Part shown: positions 17,445 to 25,163 of the stretch, in pieces
Position numbering within the stretch: position 1 is the first letter of the stretch
How the letters are laid out: every line of letters begins with the position of its first letter
NCBI RefSeq assembly: GCF_014652335.1
Contig: NZ_BMYP01000015.1
Location: 1-64,000, forward strand
Source of the DNA: Vogesella fluminis
GTDB lineage: Bacteria > Pseudomonadota > Gammaproteobacteria > Burkholderiales > Chromobacteriaceae
Direction of reading: 5' to 3'
DNA: 64,000 nt
The notes under the pieces: model-generated
Databases searched by the model: none
Told to the model about the DNA's origin: nothing
The model's input: only the letters and a program-made list of their open reading frames with translations
Translations under genes and position numbers: made by a program

Positions 17445-18119
17445 TTATGACTTGACAGTCGTATCCGACGTTCCTCGTTTATCCAAATATGAAGCGAGTG
17501 CCTCGAACTGACGGTCGGTATTGCCGCTAGGGTCTACGAACATGTATTTAAAGAGACTTCGGATGTTATCTGCCGTCACCTCCGTATTACCGGGGTCAAA
17601 GGTTTTGCCATTGGGTAGTGTTACCTGCTGACCACTCATTCCTATGCGCGACATACCTACAAGCATCAACCCGTGTGCCGCTTCAAGATTGCCATTAGCG
17701 ACGAGTTCATCGTAAAGCGCTTTTTCCTTGGGCGACAACTCAGCCATCGTGTTCACGAAGCCGCCAGCCTTCTGCATATAATCGACTTCGTCGGCGGTGA
17801 GCGAATCGAAGCCCGCCTTACCGCTGGCCTTCATCTTTTCCTGAAGTTCCGCGAAACGTTTGTCGTTTTTAGAGAGATATTCAAAATCTGCTTCAGTTCG
17901 TTCAACGCCTGGCTTGGCCTTGATTGCGTCAATCCGGGCTTGAATCCCGGGGTCTTGCGTTGCAGCCTGAGAGGCAGCCACTAGGGCTTTTGCTGCATCG
18001 GAAATGCTTACCTTATCGGCATAATTTGCCGCAGGTGCCGGTGATGTTTGCCGCCCAACAGCCGATTTGGTGTTCGTGCTGTAGGCAGAGGCGATAGTAC
18101 TGAAGCCTTGGATAATCAT
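17445..18119 (-). CDS. Unknown protein in AT-richer island
   Basis: A 224-residue soluble, helix-rich protein that I do not recognise by name. It begins MIIQGFSTIASAYSTNTKSA, then has a DKVSISDAAKALVAASQAA segment (about residues 35-53), charged repeats around KNDKRFAELQEKMKASGKAG, and LTADEVDYMQKAGGF. No signal peptide, membrane segment or catalytic motif is visible. AAAGGAG sits immediately upstream of ATG 18119. Base composition and codons are visibly less GC-rich than the neighbours, no uptake-like word lies within it, and an 86-bp direct repeat flanks the island. These suggest acquisition by transfer. Confidence 0.7.
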   Translation of the reverse strand: MIIQGFSTIASAYSTNTKSAVGRQTSPAPAANYADKVSISDAAKALVAASQAATQDPGIQARIDAIKAKPGVERTEADFEYLSKNDKRFAELQEKMKASGKAGFDSLTADEVDYMQKAGGFVNTMAELSPKEKALYDELVANGNLEAAHGLMLVGMSRIGMSGQQVTLPNGKTFDPGNTEVTADNIRSLFKYMFVDPSGNTDRQFEALASYLDKRGTSDTTVKS

Positions 18120-18136
18120 TTTTCACTCCTTTGAGT

Positions 18137-18163
18137 ATGCTTATTGGAAAATGCAATAAGCAT
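18137..18163. promoter_or_regulatory. 10-7-10 inverted repeat upstream of the unknown gene
   Basis: ATGCTTATTG (18137-18146) and CAATAAGCAT (18154-18163) are perfect complements with a 7-base spacer, 18-44 bases upstream of the 18119 start. The position suits an operator or a leader hairpin controlling that gene. Confidence 0.5.
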
Positions 18164-18275
18164 GCCATGGAGTACAGAAGCGCCCCTAAATTGCTGCTGA
18201 TGAAAGCATAACCACTATCGAATGGCTGCTTTCTGTGACTAAGCCTGACAGTCCGCTTGTGGCCGACAGCAGACA

Positions 18276-18379
18276 TGCTAGTGTAGTGTTTCACGCTATT
18301 TGAAACATATGAAAACCAATATCCATGCGGGTTTCAAGCTGATTTCAAGTTCCATCAAGAACGCAGCACTACACTAGCA
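18276..18379. mobile_element. 104-bp element with perfect 13-bp terminal inverted repeats
   Basis: TGCTAGTGTAGTG (18276-18288) and CACTACACTAGCA (18367-18379) are exact complements enclosing 78 bp of AT-rich DNA. The interior contains two TTTCAAG direct repeats (in GTTTCAAGCTGATTTCAAG). The size and ends resemble a miniature inverted-repeat element. I see no clear target-site duplication. It abuts the 86-bp repeat copy B. Confidence 0.45.
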
Positions 18380-18382
18380 CAC

Positions 18383-18468
18383 GGGCATGGTTCACCCCTC
18401 CGGCCGACGACGCGCCTCAAAACACTGCGGCCAACCTTTCCCAAGGTTGGCCGCATCGTTTTCAAGCC
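18383..18468. repeat. 86-bp repeat, copy B, with word-pair terminator
   Basis: Same orientation and length as copy A at 16016-16101. The inner pair is TGCGGCCAACCTT (18426-18438) and AAGGTTGGCCGCA (18443-18455) with a 4-base loop, flanked by AAAAC and GTTTT. It probably terminates the ABC transporter operon that ends at 18479. Confidence 0.8.
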
Positions 18469-18478
18469 AGCTGGCAGG

Positions 18479-20053
18479 CTATTGCAGCCGCTGTCGCAGC
18501 CAGCGGCTGAAGCTCTCCACTCCCCACGACAGCAGCAGCATGGCCAGGATCAGCGTCGCGGCGTTGGACAGCTGGAACAGCGACAGCGCCAGATACAGCT
18601 GCTGGCCGAGGCCGCCTGCGCCGACCAGACCCAGGATGGCGGCGATGCGGATATTGTTTTCCCAGCGATACAGGGTGTAGGCCAGCCACTGCGGCAGCGC
18701 CTGCGGCAGCAGGCCGTAGCACAGGCAGGCCAGGTGACCGGCGCCGCTGTGGCGCAGCGCGGCTTCCGCGTCCGGCGGTGTGTTTTCCAGCGTCTGCGCG
18801 AACAGCCGGCCCAGCACGCCGCTGGTGTGCACCGCCAGTGCCAGCACGCCGGCGGCCGGGCCGAGGCCCAGCGCCAGCACCGCCAGCGCGCCCCACAGCA
18901 GATCCGGCGTGCCGCGCAGGAAATTGAGCAGCAATTGCACCGGTGCGCGCAGCCAACGCGGGCCGCGGTTGCTGGCCGGTAGCGCCAGCAGCGCGCCGCC
19001 GATGAAGGCCAGTGCGCTGCCCAGTGCCGAGACCAGCAGCGTTTCCAGCACGCTGCTGCCGACCTGGACGAGGAAATCGCTGCGCAAGGTTGGCCGCAGG
19101 AATTCCTGGGCGAAGCGCCACAGCCCGGCGATATCGAACGGCGCCGCGCGCCATTGCGGCCACAACCACAGCAGCGACAGGGCCAGCAGCGACAGCGTGC
19201 CGGCGGCCAGCGCGGCGCCGCCGGCGCGGCTATGGATGGCGGCGCGGCTGACGCGGCTGACGCCCTCGGTCAGCGCCACCAGCGCGGCGAACAGCAGCAG
19301 CAGGCTGCCGACTTCGCCGCCGTTCAGCATCCGCATCGAGGTATCCAGCAGCAGGCCGAGGCCGCCGGCGCCGACGAAGCCCATCACCGCCGAGGCGCGG
19401 ATCGCGCATTCCCAGCGGTAGACGCTGTAGCTGATCAGCTCGCTGGCCGCCTGCGGCAGCAGCGTGTAGCCGAACACCGCCAGCCGCGAGGCACCGCTGG
19501 CGGCCAGCGCCGCCGCGGCCTGAGGTGGCTGCGATTCCAGGATCTCGGCGTAGACCTTGCCCAGCATGCCGCCATAGGCCAGCCCCAGCGCCAGCACCGC
19601 CGGCAGGCTGCCCAGCCCGGCGGCGCGCACCAGCAGCAGCGCCCACACCAGGTCCGGCACGCCGCGCAGCACGATCAGCACGGCGCGCAGCAGGCGTTGC
19701 AGCCATTGCCAGGGGCAGGCCGGCGCGTCGCCGCACAGGTGGTCGCGGTCCAGCGCGCGGCTGGTCAGTAGTGCCAGCGGCAGGCCGAGCAACACCGCCA
19801 GCGCGAGGCCGCTGCTGGCAATCGCCAGCGTGGTGGCGGTTTCGCGCAGCAGGTCGTGCAGGAAGGCGCCGTCACGGCTGGGCGGGAAGAAGTCGGCGAC
19901 AAAGCGCCACAGCGTGCCGGCGGTGTCGCCATCGGCCAGCAGCAGCGGGTTGAAGCCGGTGTAGGCCATCGCCGCCAGCAGCAATAGCGGCGTGGCGATG
20001 AGGCCGGCCAGCCGCGACGCGTGGGCCGGGTCGTGCAGGCTGCTGTTTAGCAT
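18479..20053 (-). CDS. Fused tandem PhnE-type ABC permease
   Basis: A 524-residue permease made of two PhnE-like domains joined in one chain. The same blocks occur twice: RGVPDLVWALLLVRAAGLG then YRWECAIRASAVMGFVGAGGLG in the first half, and RGTPDLLWGALAVLALGLG then YRWENNIRIAAILGLVGAGGLG in the second. Standard PhnE is about 270 residues and dimerises, so this fusion supplies both halves of the channel. About ten or more hydrophobic segments are visible. It overlaps the ATPase gene by 7 bp and completes an importer with the binding protein upstream. Substrate: phosphonate, phosphite or an oxyanion such as selenate. Confidence 0.85.
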   Translation of the reverse strand: MLNSSLHDPAHASRLAGLIATPLLLLAAMAYTGFNPLLLADGDTAGTLWRFVADFFPPSRDGAFLHDLLRETATTLAIASSGLALAVLLGLPLALLTSRALDRDHLCGDAPACPWQWLQRLLRAVLIVLRGVPDLVWALLLVRAAGLGSLPAVLALGLAYGGMLGKVYAEILESQPPQAAAALAASGASRLAVFGYTLLPQAASELISYSVYRWECAIRASAVMGFVGAGGLGLLLDTSMRMLNGGEVGSLLLLFAALVALTEGVSRVSRAAIHSRAGGAALAAGTLSLLALSLLWLWPQWRAAPFDIAGLWRFAQEFLRPTLRSDFLVQVGSSVLETLLVSALGSALAFIGGALLALPASNRGPRWLRAPVQLLLNFLRGTPDLLWGALAVLALGLGPAAGVLALAVHTSGVLGRLFAQTLENTPPDAEAALRHSGAGHLACLCYGLLPQALPQWLAYTLYRWENNIRIAAILGLVGAGGLGQQLYLALSLFQLSNAATLILAMLLLSWGVESFSRWLRQRLQ

Positions 20054-20841
20054 GGCGCGATCCGGATGCCGCTGCCCAGCGCCGGCTCGTCGGCGGTGGC
20101 CGGTTGTTCGCCGGCGTACAGCGCCGCCAGCAGCGGCGGGGTGACCTCGGCGCGCGGCAGGTCGAAGGCGATGCGACCGTCACGCAGGCCGATCAGGCGC
20201 GGGAAGTGGGCGAGCGCCAGCTCGACCGAGTGCAGGCTGACCAGCAGCGTGGCGCCGCGCTGACGTGCGTCGCTGCACAGCAGCGCGACGGTGTCGTCGG
20301 CCAGGCGCGGGTCGAGCGCCGATACCGGCTCGTCGGCCAGCAGCAGCTCCGGACGCTGGTACAGCACGCGGGCGATGCCGACGCGCTGGCGCTGGCCGCC
20401 GGAGAGGCGGTCGCAGCGCTGCCACAGCTTGTCGCCCAGCTGCACCCGTTGCAGCGCGTCGCGGATGGCGGCGACATCCTGCGGCCACAGCAGGCGGCGC
20501 AGTGCGGCCAACGTGGACATGCTGCCCAGGCGACCGGCACCCACGGCGGTGACCACCCGCTGCAGCGCCGGCAGCGGCGGATGCTGGTACACGCTGCCGA
20601 TGCGGCTGCGCAGCCGGCGCAGCGCCGGCGCGCGCAGTTGCCACGGGTCCTGCCCCAGCAGCTGCACGCTGCCACCGTCGGGACGGTGGCAGCTGCCCGC
20701 CAGCAGCAGCAGCGACGACTTGCCGGCGCCGGACGGGCCGATCAGCGCCACCTGCTCGCCCTGCGCCAGTTGCAGCGACAGCGGCTGCAGGATGCGGCTG
20801 CCGCCCAGGCTCAGGCTGGCCGAGTCAAAACGCAGGCTCAT
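20047..20841 (-). CDS. PhnC-type ABC transporter ATPase
   Basis: A 264-residue ATP-binding subunit with Walker A GPSGAGKSS (about residues 35-43), Q-loop region SVYQHPPLP, signature LSGGQRQRVGIAR, Walker B LLLADEPVSALD and the H-loop in LLVSLHSVELAL. The pattern fits the PhnC group. It overlaps the binding-protein gene by ATGA and the permease by 7 bp, so the three subunits are made from one message. One uptake-like word lies inside at 20503. Confidence 0.9.
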   Translation of the reverse strand: MSLRFDSASLSLGGSRILQPLSLQLAQGEQVALIGPSGAGKSSLLLLAGSCHRPDGGSVQLLGQDPWQLRAPALRRLRSRIGSVYQHPPLPALQRVVTAVGAGRLGSMSTLAALRRLLWPQDVAAIRDALQRVQLGDKLWQRCDRLSGGQRQRVGIARVLYQRPELLLADEPVSALDPRLADDTVALLCSDARQRGATLLVSLHSVELALAHFPRLIGLRDGRIAFDLPRAEVTPPLLAALYAGEQPATADEPALGSGIRIAPC

Positions 20842-21680
20842 TGCAGCAGACCGGCTTCTTTGGCGGCGGCTTCGATGCCCTTGTAGTTGGCGGCCTTGGT
20901 CGGGATGAAACGACTGGCGCGTTGCAGCTCAAGGATCGCCTTGTGCTCAGGGTTGGCCGCATTCAGCTTCAGGAATGCCTGCTGGATTTTCTGCTGCAGT
21001 TTTTTATCCAGGCTGCCGCGCACGGTCCAGTTGTAGTCGAAGTACGGCGGGGTGGTGCCCAGCAGCTTGACCTTGCTCTGGTCGACCTTGCCGGCTTCGA
21101 CCAGCTTGTCCCACACCGAGGCGTTCAGCACGCCGGCGTCGACCTTGCCGGAGGCAACCCAGGCCACGGTGGCGTCATGCGCGCCGGAGTAGCCGACGCT
21201 CTTGAAGAAGGTTTCCGGCTTGATGTGCTGCTTTTGCAGGAAGTAGCGCGGCATCAGGTGGCCGGAGGTGGACGAGGCGGAGCCGAAGGCAAAGCTCTTG
21301 CCCTTCAGCTGCTGCAGCTTGCTGATGCCGCTGTCGGCATTGACGATGTATTTGGAGGTGAAGCGCGAATCTTCCTCGCGCTGCACCAGCGGTACCACCT
21401 TGCCGCGCGCTCTGGCCTGCACGAAGGTGAAGCCGCCCAGCCACGCCATGTCGATCTGGTCGGCGTTGAGCGCGGTCACCACCGCGGCGTAGTCGCTGAC
21501 CGGCACGAACTGCACCTTCATGCCCAGCTCTTTTTCCAGGTACTGGCCCAGCGGCGCGAACTTGCGTTGCAGCTCGGTCGGGGCTTCGTCCGGAATGGCG
21601 GAGACTTTCAGCAGCGCTTCGGCGCTTGCAACAGCAGAAACGGCCAGCAGCAGGCTGGCCAGGGCGATTTTGGTTTTCAT
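20838..21680 (-). CDS. PhnD-family periplasmic binding protein (phosphonate or selenate type)
   Basis: A 280-residue exported binding protein. The signal peptide is MKTKIALASLLLAVSAVASA, with cleavage likely before EALLK. The body follows PhnD-type proteins: AIPDEAPTELQRKFAPLGQY, then TALNADQIDMAWLGGFTFVQ and a GSASSTSGHLMPRYFLQ segment lining the ligand cleft. The DEAPTEL and WLGGFTFV wording recalls, from memory, the group annotated as putative selenate binding proteins; neither ligand is proven. ATG 21680 was chosen because it opens the signal peptide. It is the first gene of the importer operon. Confidence 0.85.
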   Translation of the reverse strand: MKTKIALASLLLAVSAVASAEALLKVSAIPDEAPTELQRKFAPLGQYLEKELGMKVQFVPVSDYAAVVTALNADQIDMAWLGGFTFVQARARGKVVPLVQREEDSRFTSKYIVNADSGISKLQQLKGKSFAFGSASSTSGHLMPRYFLQKQHIKPETFFKSVGYSGAHDATVAWVASGKVDAGVLNASVWDKLVEAGKVDQSKVKLLGTTPPYFDYNWTVRGSLDKKLQQKIQQAFLKLNAANPEHKAILELQRASRFIPTKAANYKGIEAAAKEAGLLQ

Positions 21681-21722
21681 CGGAATTCTCTTGGTCTGAG
21701 CGGACAACAGGCCGCCGACAGC

Positions 21723-21750
21723 AAAAAAATGCAGCCGTGGGCGGCTGCAT
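21723..21750 (-). terminator. Intrinsic terminator of the minor pilin operon
   Basis: On the minus strand, ATGCAGCCG and CGGCTGCAT flank a 4-base loop (21729-21750) and are followed by a run of seven T. It lies 69 bp past the pilV stop and before the PhnD gene. It could also act as a leader attenuator of the transporter. Confidence 0.75.
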
Positions 21751-21818
21751 CACAGGGTGGCGGGCAAAAGGCCGCCGGGGGCAGATTCTAGCAAAGGTTG
21801 GCCGCAGCCGGATAGGAC

Positions 21819-22199
21819 TCAGGAGTCTGTGAGCAGGGTGGGGGCGCTCAGGCTGATCTGGCGCATGGTGCCAGTGCTGTCGTCCCAGCGCACGGTTACG
21901 GTGGTCTGGCTGCCAGCTGTGGTGCTCTGGCATTTGAAGCGGGCGAGTGAGCCGGAGGCATCGGGCAGCGGGGAATCAAAGCTGCTTTTAGTGCACAGGT
22001 CGTCTGGGCCATTCAAGCCGGCGTGCCGCTGTTCCAGTGCGTTCTGTGCCAGGGTGGTGGCGGCATTGTAGTCGTTGGCACTGATCTGGCTGTGGTACAG
22101 GTAGCCCTGCATGCGTACCAGCGCCAGTACGCCGAAGGCCAGTACCAGCATGGTGACCAGTACCTCGATCAGCGAGATGCCGCGTTGGCTGCGTCTCAT
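21819..22199 (-). CDS. pilV: Minor pilin PilV
   Basis: A 126-residue type IV minor pilin. The prepilin peptidase site is QRG|ISLIEVLVTMLVLAFGVLAL, a short basic leader before the hydrophobic helix that anchors in the membrane and packs into the pilus core. The globular domain has two cysteines (LCTK, FKCQ). It overlaps the pilX-like stop by ATGA and is the last gene of the operon, with a terminator after it. Minor pilins prime pilus assembly at the inner membrane. Confidence 0.85.
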   Translation of the reverse strand: MRRSQRGISLIEVLVTMLVLAFGVLALVRMQGYLYHSQISANDYNAATTLAQNALEQRHAGLNGPDDLCTKSSFDSPLPDASGSLARFKCQSTTAGSQTTVTVRWDDSTGTMRQISLSAPTLLTDS

Positions 22200-24085
22200 G
22201 GCGCGGTTCCCGAGTCGATCCAGCTGGCTGCGACGCGGGTGATGGTGGTCGCGCTACCGCTGCCTCCTGCTCCGCTCGTGCCGGTATTGCCGGGGTTGAA
22301 TGATGCGGGCAGATCGCGCAGGTCGATGGTGGTGCTGCCATTCCAGGTGTGGCCGGCCAGGCCGGCGGGCTTCACGCAGCTGCCGTTACTGATGCTGTCG
22401 CACCGCCCGGCGCTGACATAGCCGTGTACGGTGGTGCTGCCGCCGGTCTTCAGGTGGTTGCCGGCAATCACGCTGCCGTAGACATGATTGCTGGCGCCCA
22501 GTGTGATGTCGCCGCCGGTATAGCTGCCATTCTTGTAGGCGCCGGACAGGTAGGCGATGTTGGCGGTGGGCAGCTCAAGCAGCTTGCTGTTGGTAAAGTC
22601 GCACAGATTGGCCGGGCGCAGGGTAAAGCCGGTGTTGGTGCATACCGTGCTATAGCCCGCATAGTTGGGCGCATATAACACATGGCTGCCCGAGGTGCTG
22701 ATGTTGCCGGTCGCGATGATGGTGTTGTAGTAGGTACCATTGCCGGCGGTGACCGCACCGTCGAACCACAGGATACCGGGGGCCATGGTGGTGCCGTTCA
22801 GCGACCAGGTACCGCTGTTATTCACGCTCAGACAGTCGTTATAGTCCGAATAACCACTGCAGAACTTGACCATGGGTTGTCCGCTGCTGCAAACACCACT
22901 GTTTACTGTCTTGCACAGGTAGTTGCGATGCTTGCTGCTGTTGTGGCCGATGCGGTAGTCGCCGTCGGCCAGGCCCGAGACATTGCTTACAGTAACGATA
23001 ATGTTGTTGTCGGTATCCCGCGTGAACGCATAGTTGGCTTGCGAGCGGTAATCATTGGCATCGATCCTGCCTTGGCTGGCTTTTACCTCGGTGACCGGGT
23101 CAATCGGCACTTGCAGGCCGCTGATCTGGGTGACCTTGATATCGGTGTTGCCTTTGCTGTAGCTAGCACTGCCGCCGATGGTGGCCGTCATCGTGCCGCC
23201 CCAGCCGCTGATGGTGAGGTTGCCTTCTGCCTGTACCGGCCCGACGGTGCCGCTGGTGTTGCTGGTAAGGTTGCCCTGGGTTTTCAGGCTGCCCATGCTG
23301 GTGCCGCCATTGTTGATGTTGACGTTGCCGATGATTTCTGCGGACCCGACATTGCTGTTGCCGAAGGTGCCGCTGCCGTTGGCCTTGACGACGCTGACAA
23401 CCGCATTGCCACTCATCACGATATTGCCCATGGTCTTGATGGTCTGGTAGGTGCCGTTCTGGATAGTGATATCGTCGTTGGCTTGCAGGTTGTTGACGGT
23501 CTGGTTGCCGCCGATGGTGATGGTGCCGGTGGAGCGCAGGCTGTCGATGCCGTTGATGCTGCCGTTCATCGAAATATTGCCATCCACGGTAAAGGAGGCG
23601 GCTTGTCCGCCCAGGATGGTGACGCTGCCGCCCAGATTGAGGTCGCCGATCAGTGTCAGTGGGGATGCGGTTCCTCCGGAGCTGCCTCCGCTGTCACGGT
23701 GCAACATGCGTTGTACGGATACCTGCTGGCCATCGTAGGTACCGGCGACGATGAGCCGGTAATCCGGAGCGGTACCGACCAGGCGGGCAGTGTAATGCGT
23801 GCCGCTTCGGCCGGTGGTGCTCAGCTCGTCAATCTTGGCGTCAAGTACCGTGGTGCCAGCTTGTGCGCTGCTGATCAGCGCGGCCAGCTCACGGTCAAGG
23901 CCTTCTTCGGCGTAATTGAGTGCCTGATTGTAGCGGTGCTGGTTTTGGGCGTTGAACTGGTCTACCACCAGGTGCTTGCTGCTGGCCAGCAAGACCAGGC
24001 TGGAAATGGCCAGCAGGGTGATGGCGACAAACAGCGTTGCCAGGCCATGCTGGCGGCGGAGCGTGGCGGGATGGGCAGGTTTCAT
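22196..24085 (-). CDS. Oversized PilX-like minor pilin component with repeat-rich passenger
   Basis: A 629-residue protein. The N-terminus RRQHGLATLFVAITLLAISSLVLLASSKH (about 10-38) matches the PilX N-terminal helix, and QNQHRYNQALNYAEEGLD follows as in PilX. Ordinary PilX is about 170-200 residues. Here residues about 140-330 form repeated short beta-rich units (LTLIGDLNLGGSVTILGG, VDGNISMNGSINGIDSL, GNITIQNG-like turns), which suggests a parallel beta-helix. The C-terminal part contains cysteine pairs (LCKTVNSGVCSS, CSGYSDYNDC) and G/S/T-rich linkers. It sits in PilX position between pilW and pilV with ATGA overlaps. It may form a large tip or surface domain, perhaps replacing the missing PilY1. 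Confidence 0.75.
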   Translation of the reverse strand: MKPAHPATLRRQHGLATLFVAITLLAISSLVLLASSKHLVVDQFNAQNQHRYNQALNYAEEGLDRELAALISSAQAGTTVLDAKIDELSTTGRSGTHYTARLVGTAPDYRLIVAGTYDGQQVSVQRMLHRDSGGSSGGTASPLTLIGDLNLGGSVTILGGQAASFTVDGNISMNGSINGIDSLRSTGTITIGGNQTVNNLQANDDITIQNGTYQTIKTMGNIVMSGNAVVSVVKANGSGTFGNSNVGSAEIIGNVNINNGGTSMGSLKTQGNLTSNTSGTVGPVQAEGNLTISGWGGTMTATIGGSASYSKGNTDIKVTQISGLQVPIDPVTEVKASQGRIDANDYRSQANYAFTRDTDNNIIVTVSNVSGLADGDYRIGHNSSKHRNYLCKTVNSGVCSSGQPMVKFCSGYSDYNDCLSVNNSGTWSLNGTTMAPGILWFDGAVTAGNGTYYNTIIATGNISTSGSHVLYAPNYAGYSTVCTNTGFTLRPANLCDFTNSKLLELPTANIAYLSGAYKNGSYTGGDITLGASNHVYGSVIAGNHLKTGGSTTVHGYVSAGRCDSISNGSCVKPAGLAGHTWNGSTTIDLRDLPASFNPGNTGTSGAGGSGSATTITRVAASWIDSGTAP

Positions 24086-24675
24086 GGGGTGGTCACGGCA
24101 GGCAGGTTGCGCAGTTGCACCGTGGTGCTGCGGCTGAAGGTTTGTGAGGCGTTGCCCGGATCGCGCGCCGTAACGGCAATGTCAATGGCTTTGCCGGCAT
24201 TAAGGGCAGCAAACTGCAGTTGCAATCCGGAGGCCTGATCGGCCTTGCTCATGTCTTGCCAAAGGTTGGCCGCAGCGCTGCATGACCAGTTGGCAGCAGT
24301 GGTTTGCAGGTGTTGCAGCTTGTTGTTATCGAGGCGGAAGGCGAGATAGCGGCTGGCTGATGCTGCGGCGCTTTCACCGGGTAGCGGGGCATAGGCGTAA
24401 CGTATGCAGCTGCCGCTATTTTCGATGTAAAGATTGCCGTAGGGATTGGTACCGCTGGCCGTGCTGCCCCAATAGCCGGCACGGCGCAGTTCCATGCCCA
24501 TCATGGATACGGCGGTGTCGAGCACGCTGCCTGCCAGCGCCCGGCGCTTGTCGACGGATTGTGTTGCCAGCAGGTTGGCCATCAGGTTGAACAGTGCCAG
24601 CAGCAGGATCAGGCCAATGGTCATCGATACCAGCAATTCCAGCAGGCTCATGCCACGCTGGGTGTTCAGTCGCAT
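24082..24675 (-). CDS. pilW: Minor pilin PilW
   Basis: A 197-residue PilW-type minor pilin. The leader and processing site are MRLNTQRG|MSLLELLVSMTIGLILLLAL; the following RRAGYWGS segment (about residue 60) is a hallmark of PilW, where it precedes the globular domain. The start is ATG 24675, overlapping the fimT stop; a longer reading adds no leader features. PilW works with PilV and PilX in the tip-priming complex of type IV pili. One uptake-like word lies within at 24266. Confidence 0.85.
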   Translation of the reverse strand: MRLNTQRGMSLLELLVSMTIGLILLLALFNLMANLLATQSVDKRRALAGSVLDTAVSMMGMELRRAGYWGSTASGTNPYGNLYIENSGSCIRYAYAPLPGESAAASASRYLAFRLDNNKLQHLQTTAANWSCSAAANLWQDMSKADQASGLQLQFAALNAGKAIDIAVTARDPGNASQTFSRSTTVQLRNLPAVTTP

Positions 24676-25163
24676 GTGGTTTTGCTCCCGTATGCAAAGC
24701 CGGTCACCAGCAGGGTGATGGTACCGCTGCTGCATCCGCTGCGGCCGAGACTGAGTTTGACCTCATTGAGGGTTGTGCTGCTGTTGTCTACCGGCATGCC
24801 GCGCAACGGCGAGAAGGCAAATTTCAACGGCAGGCTGCCGCCTTGCCTGGCCAGCGTTACCGCGCCGTAACTGGCCGAGCTGCGACTGGCGACCGTTTCA
24901 GTGGTGGATACCACCCGTAGCTCCCACTGTGCTGCACTGGCAGTGGTGAGTTCCACCCAGACATCTTGCTGGCTGGTGATGGCGTGCTGGCGTGCCAGTC
25001 TCAGCGTGTCGGTCAGGTCGTCAACGGCATTCTGCAATTGCTGGCGCTTGTTCCAGCTGCCCATTGCGGGCAGGGCCAGCATCAGCATGATGCCGATAAT
25101 GACCAGCGTAACCAGCAGCTCGGCCAGGGTAAAGCCGTGCACGCGCACGGTGGATCCGGTCAT
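24666..25163 (-). CDS. FimT/FimU-type (GspH-like) minor pilin
   Basis: A 165-residue pseudopilin. The processing site VHG|FTLAELLVTLVIIGIMLMLALPAM is followed by NKRQQLQNAVDDLTDTLRLARQHAITSQQDVWVEL, typical of the GspH/FimT domain. A disulphide may link LGRSGCSSG with SKTTCD at the C-terminus, the region in which FimT proteins of some competent bacteria bind DNA (established for Legionella FimT). ATG 25163 gives an ATGA overlap with pilE; ATG 25172 is also possible. In this operon it is the second gene. Confidence 0.8.
   Translation of the reverse strand: MTGSTVRVHGFTLAELLVTLVIIGIMLMLALPAMGSWNKRQQLQNAVDDLTDTLRLARQHAITSQQDVWVELTTASAAQWELRVVSTTETVASRSSASYGAVTLARQGGSLPLKFAFSPLRGMPVDNSSTTLNEVKLSLGRSGCSSGTITLLVTGFAYGSKTTCD

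Larger units (their letters stand above)
18120..18478. other. Intergenic region with two inverted-repeat elements
   Basis: No gene fits here. From left to right it holds the 10-bp hairpin at 18137-18163, the 104-bp element with 13-bp terminal repeats at 18276-18379, and copy B of the 86-bp repeat at 18383-18468. Short ATG frames exist but show no supporting features. Confidence 0.6.
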
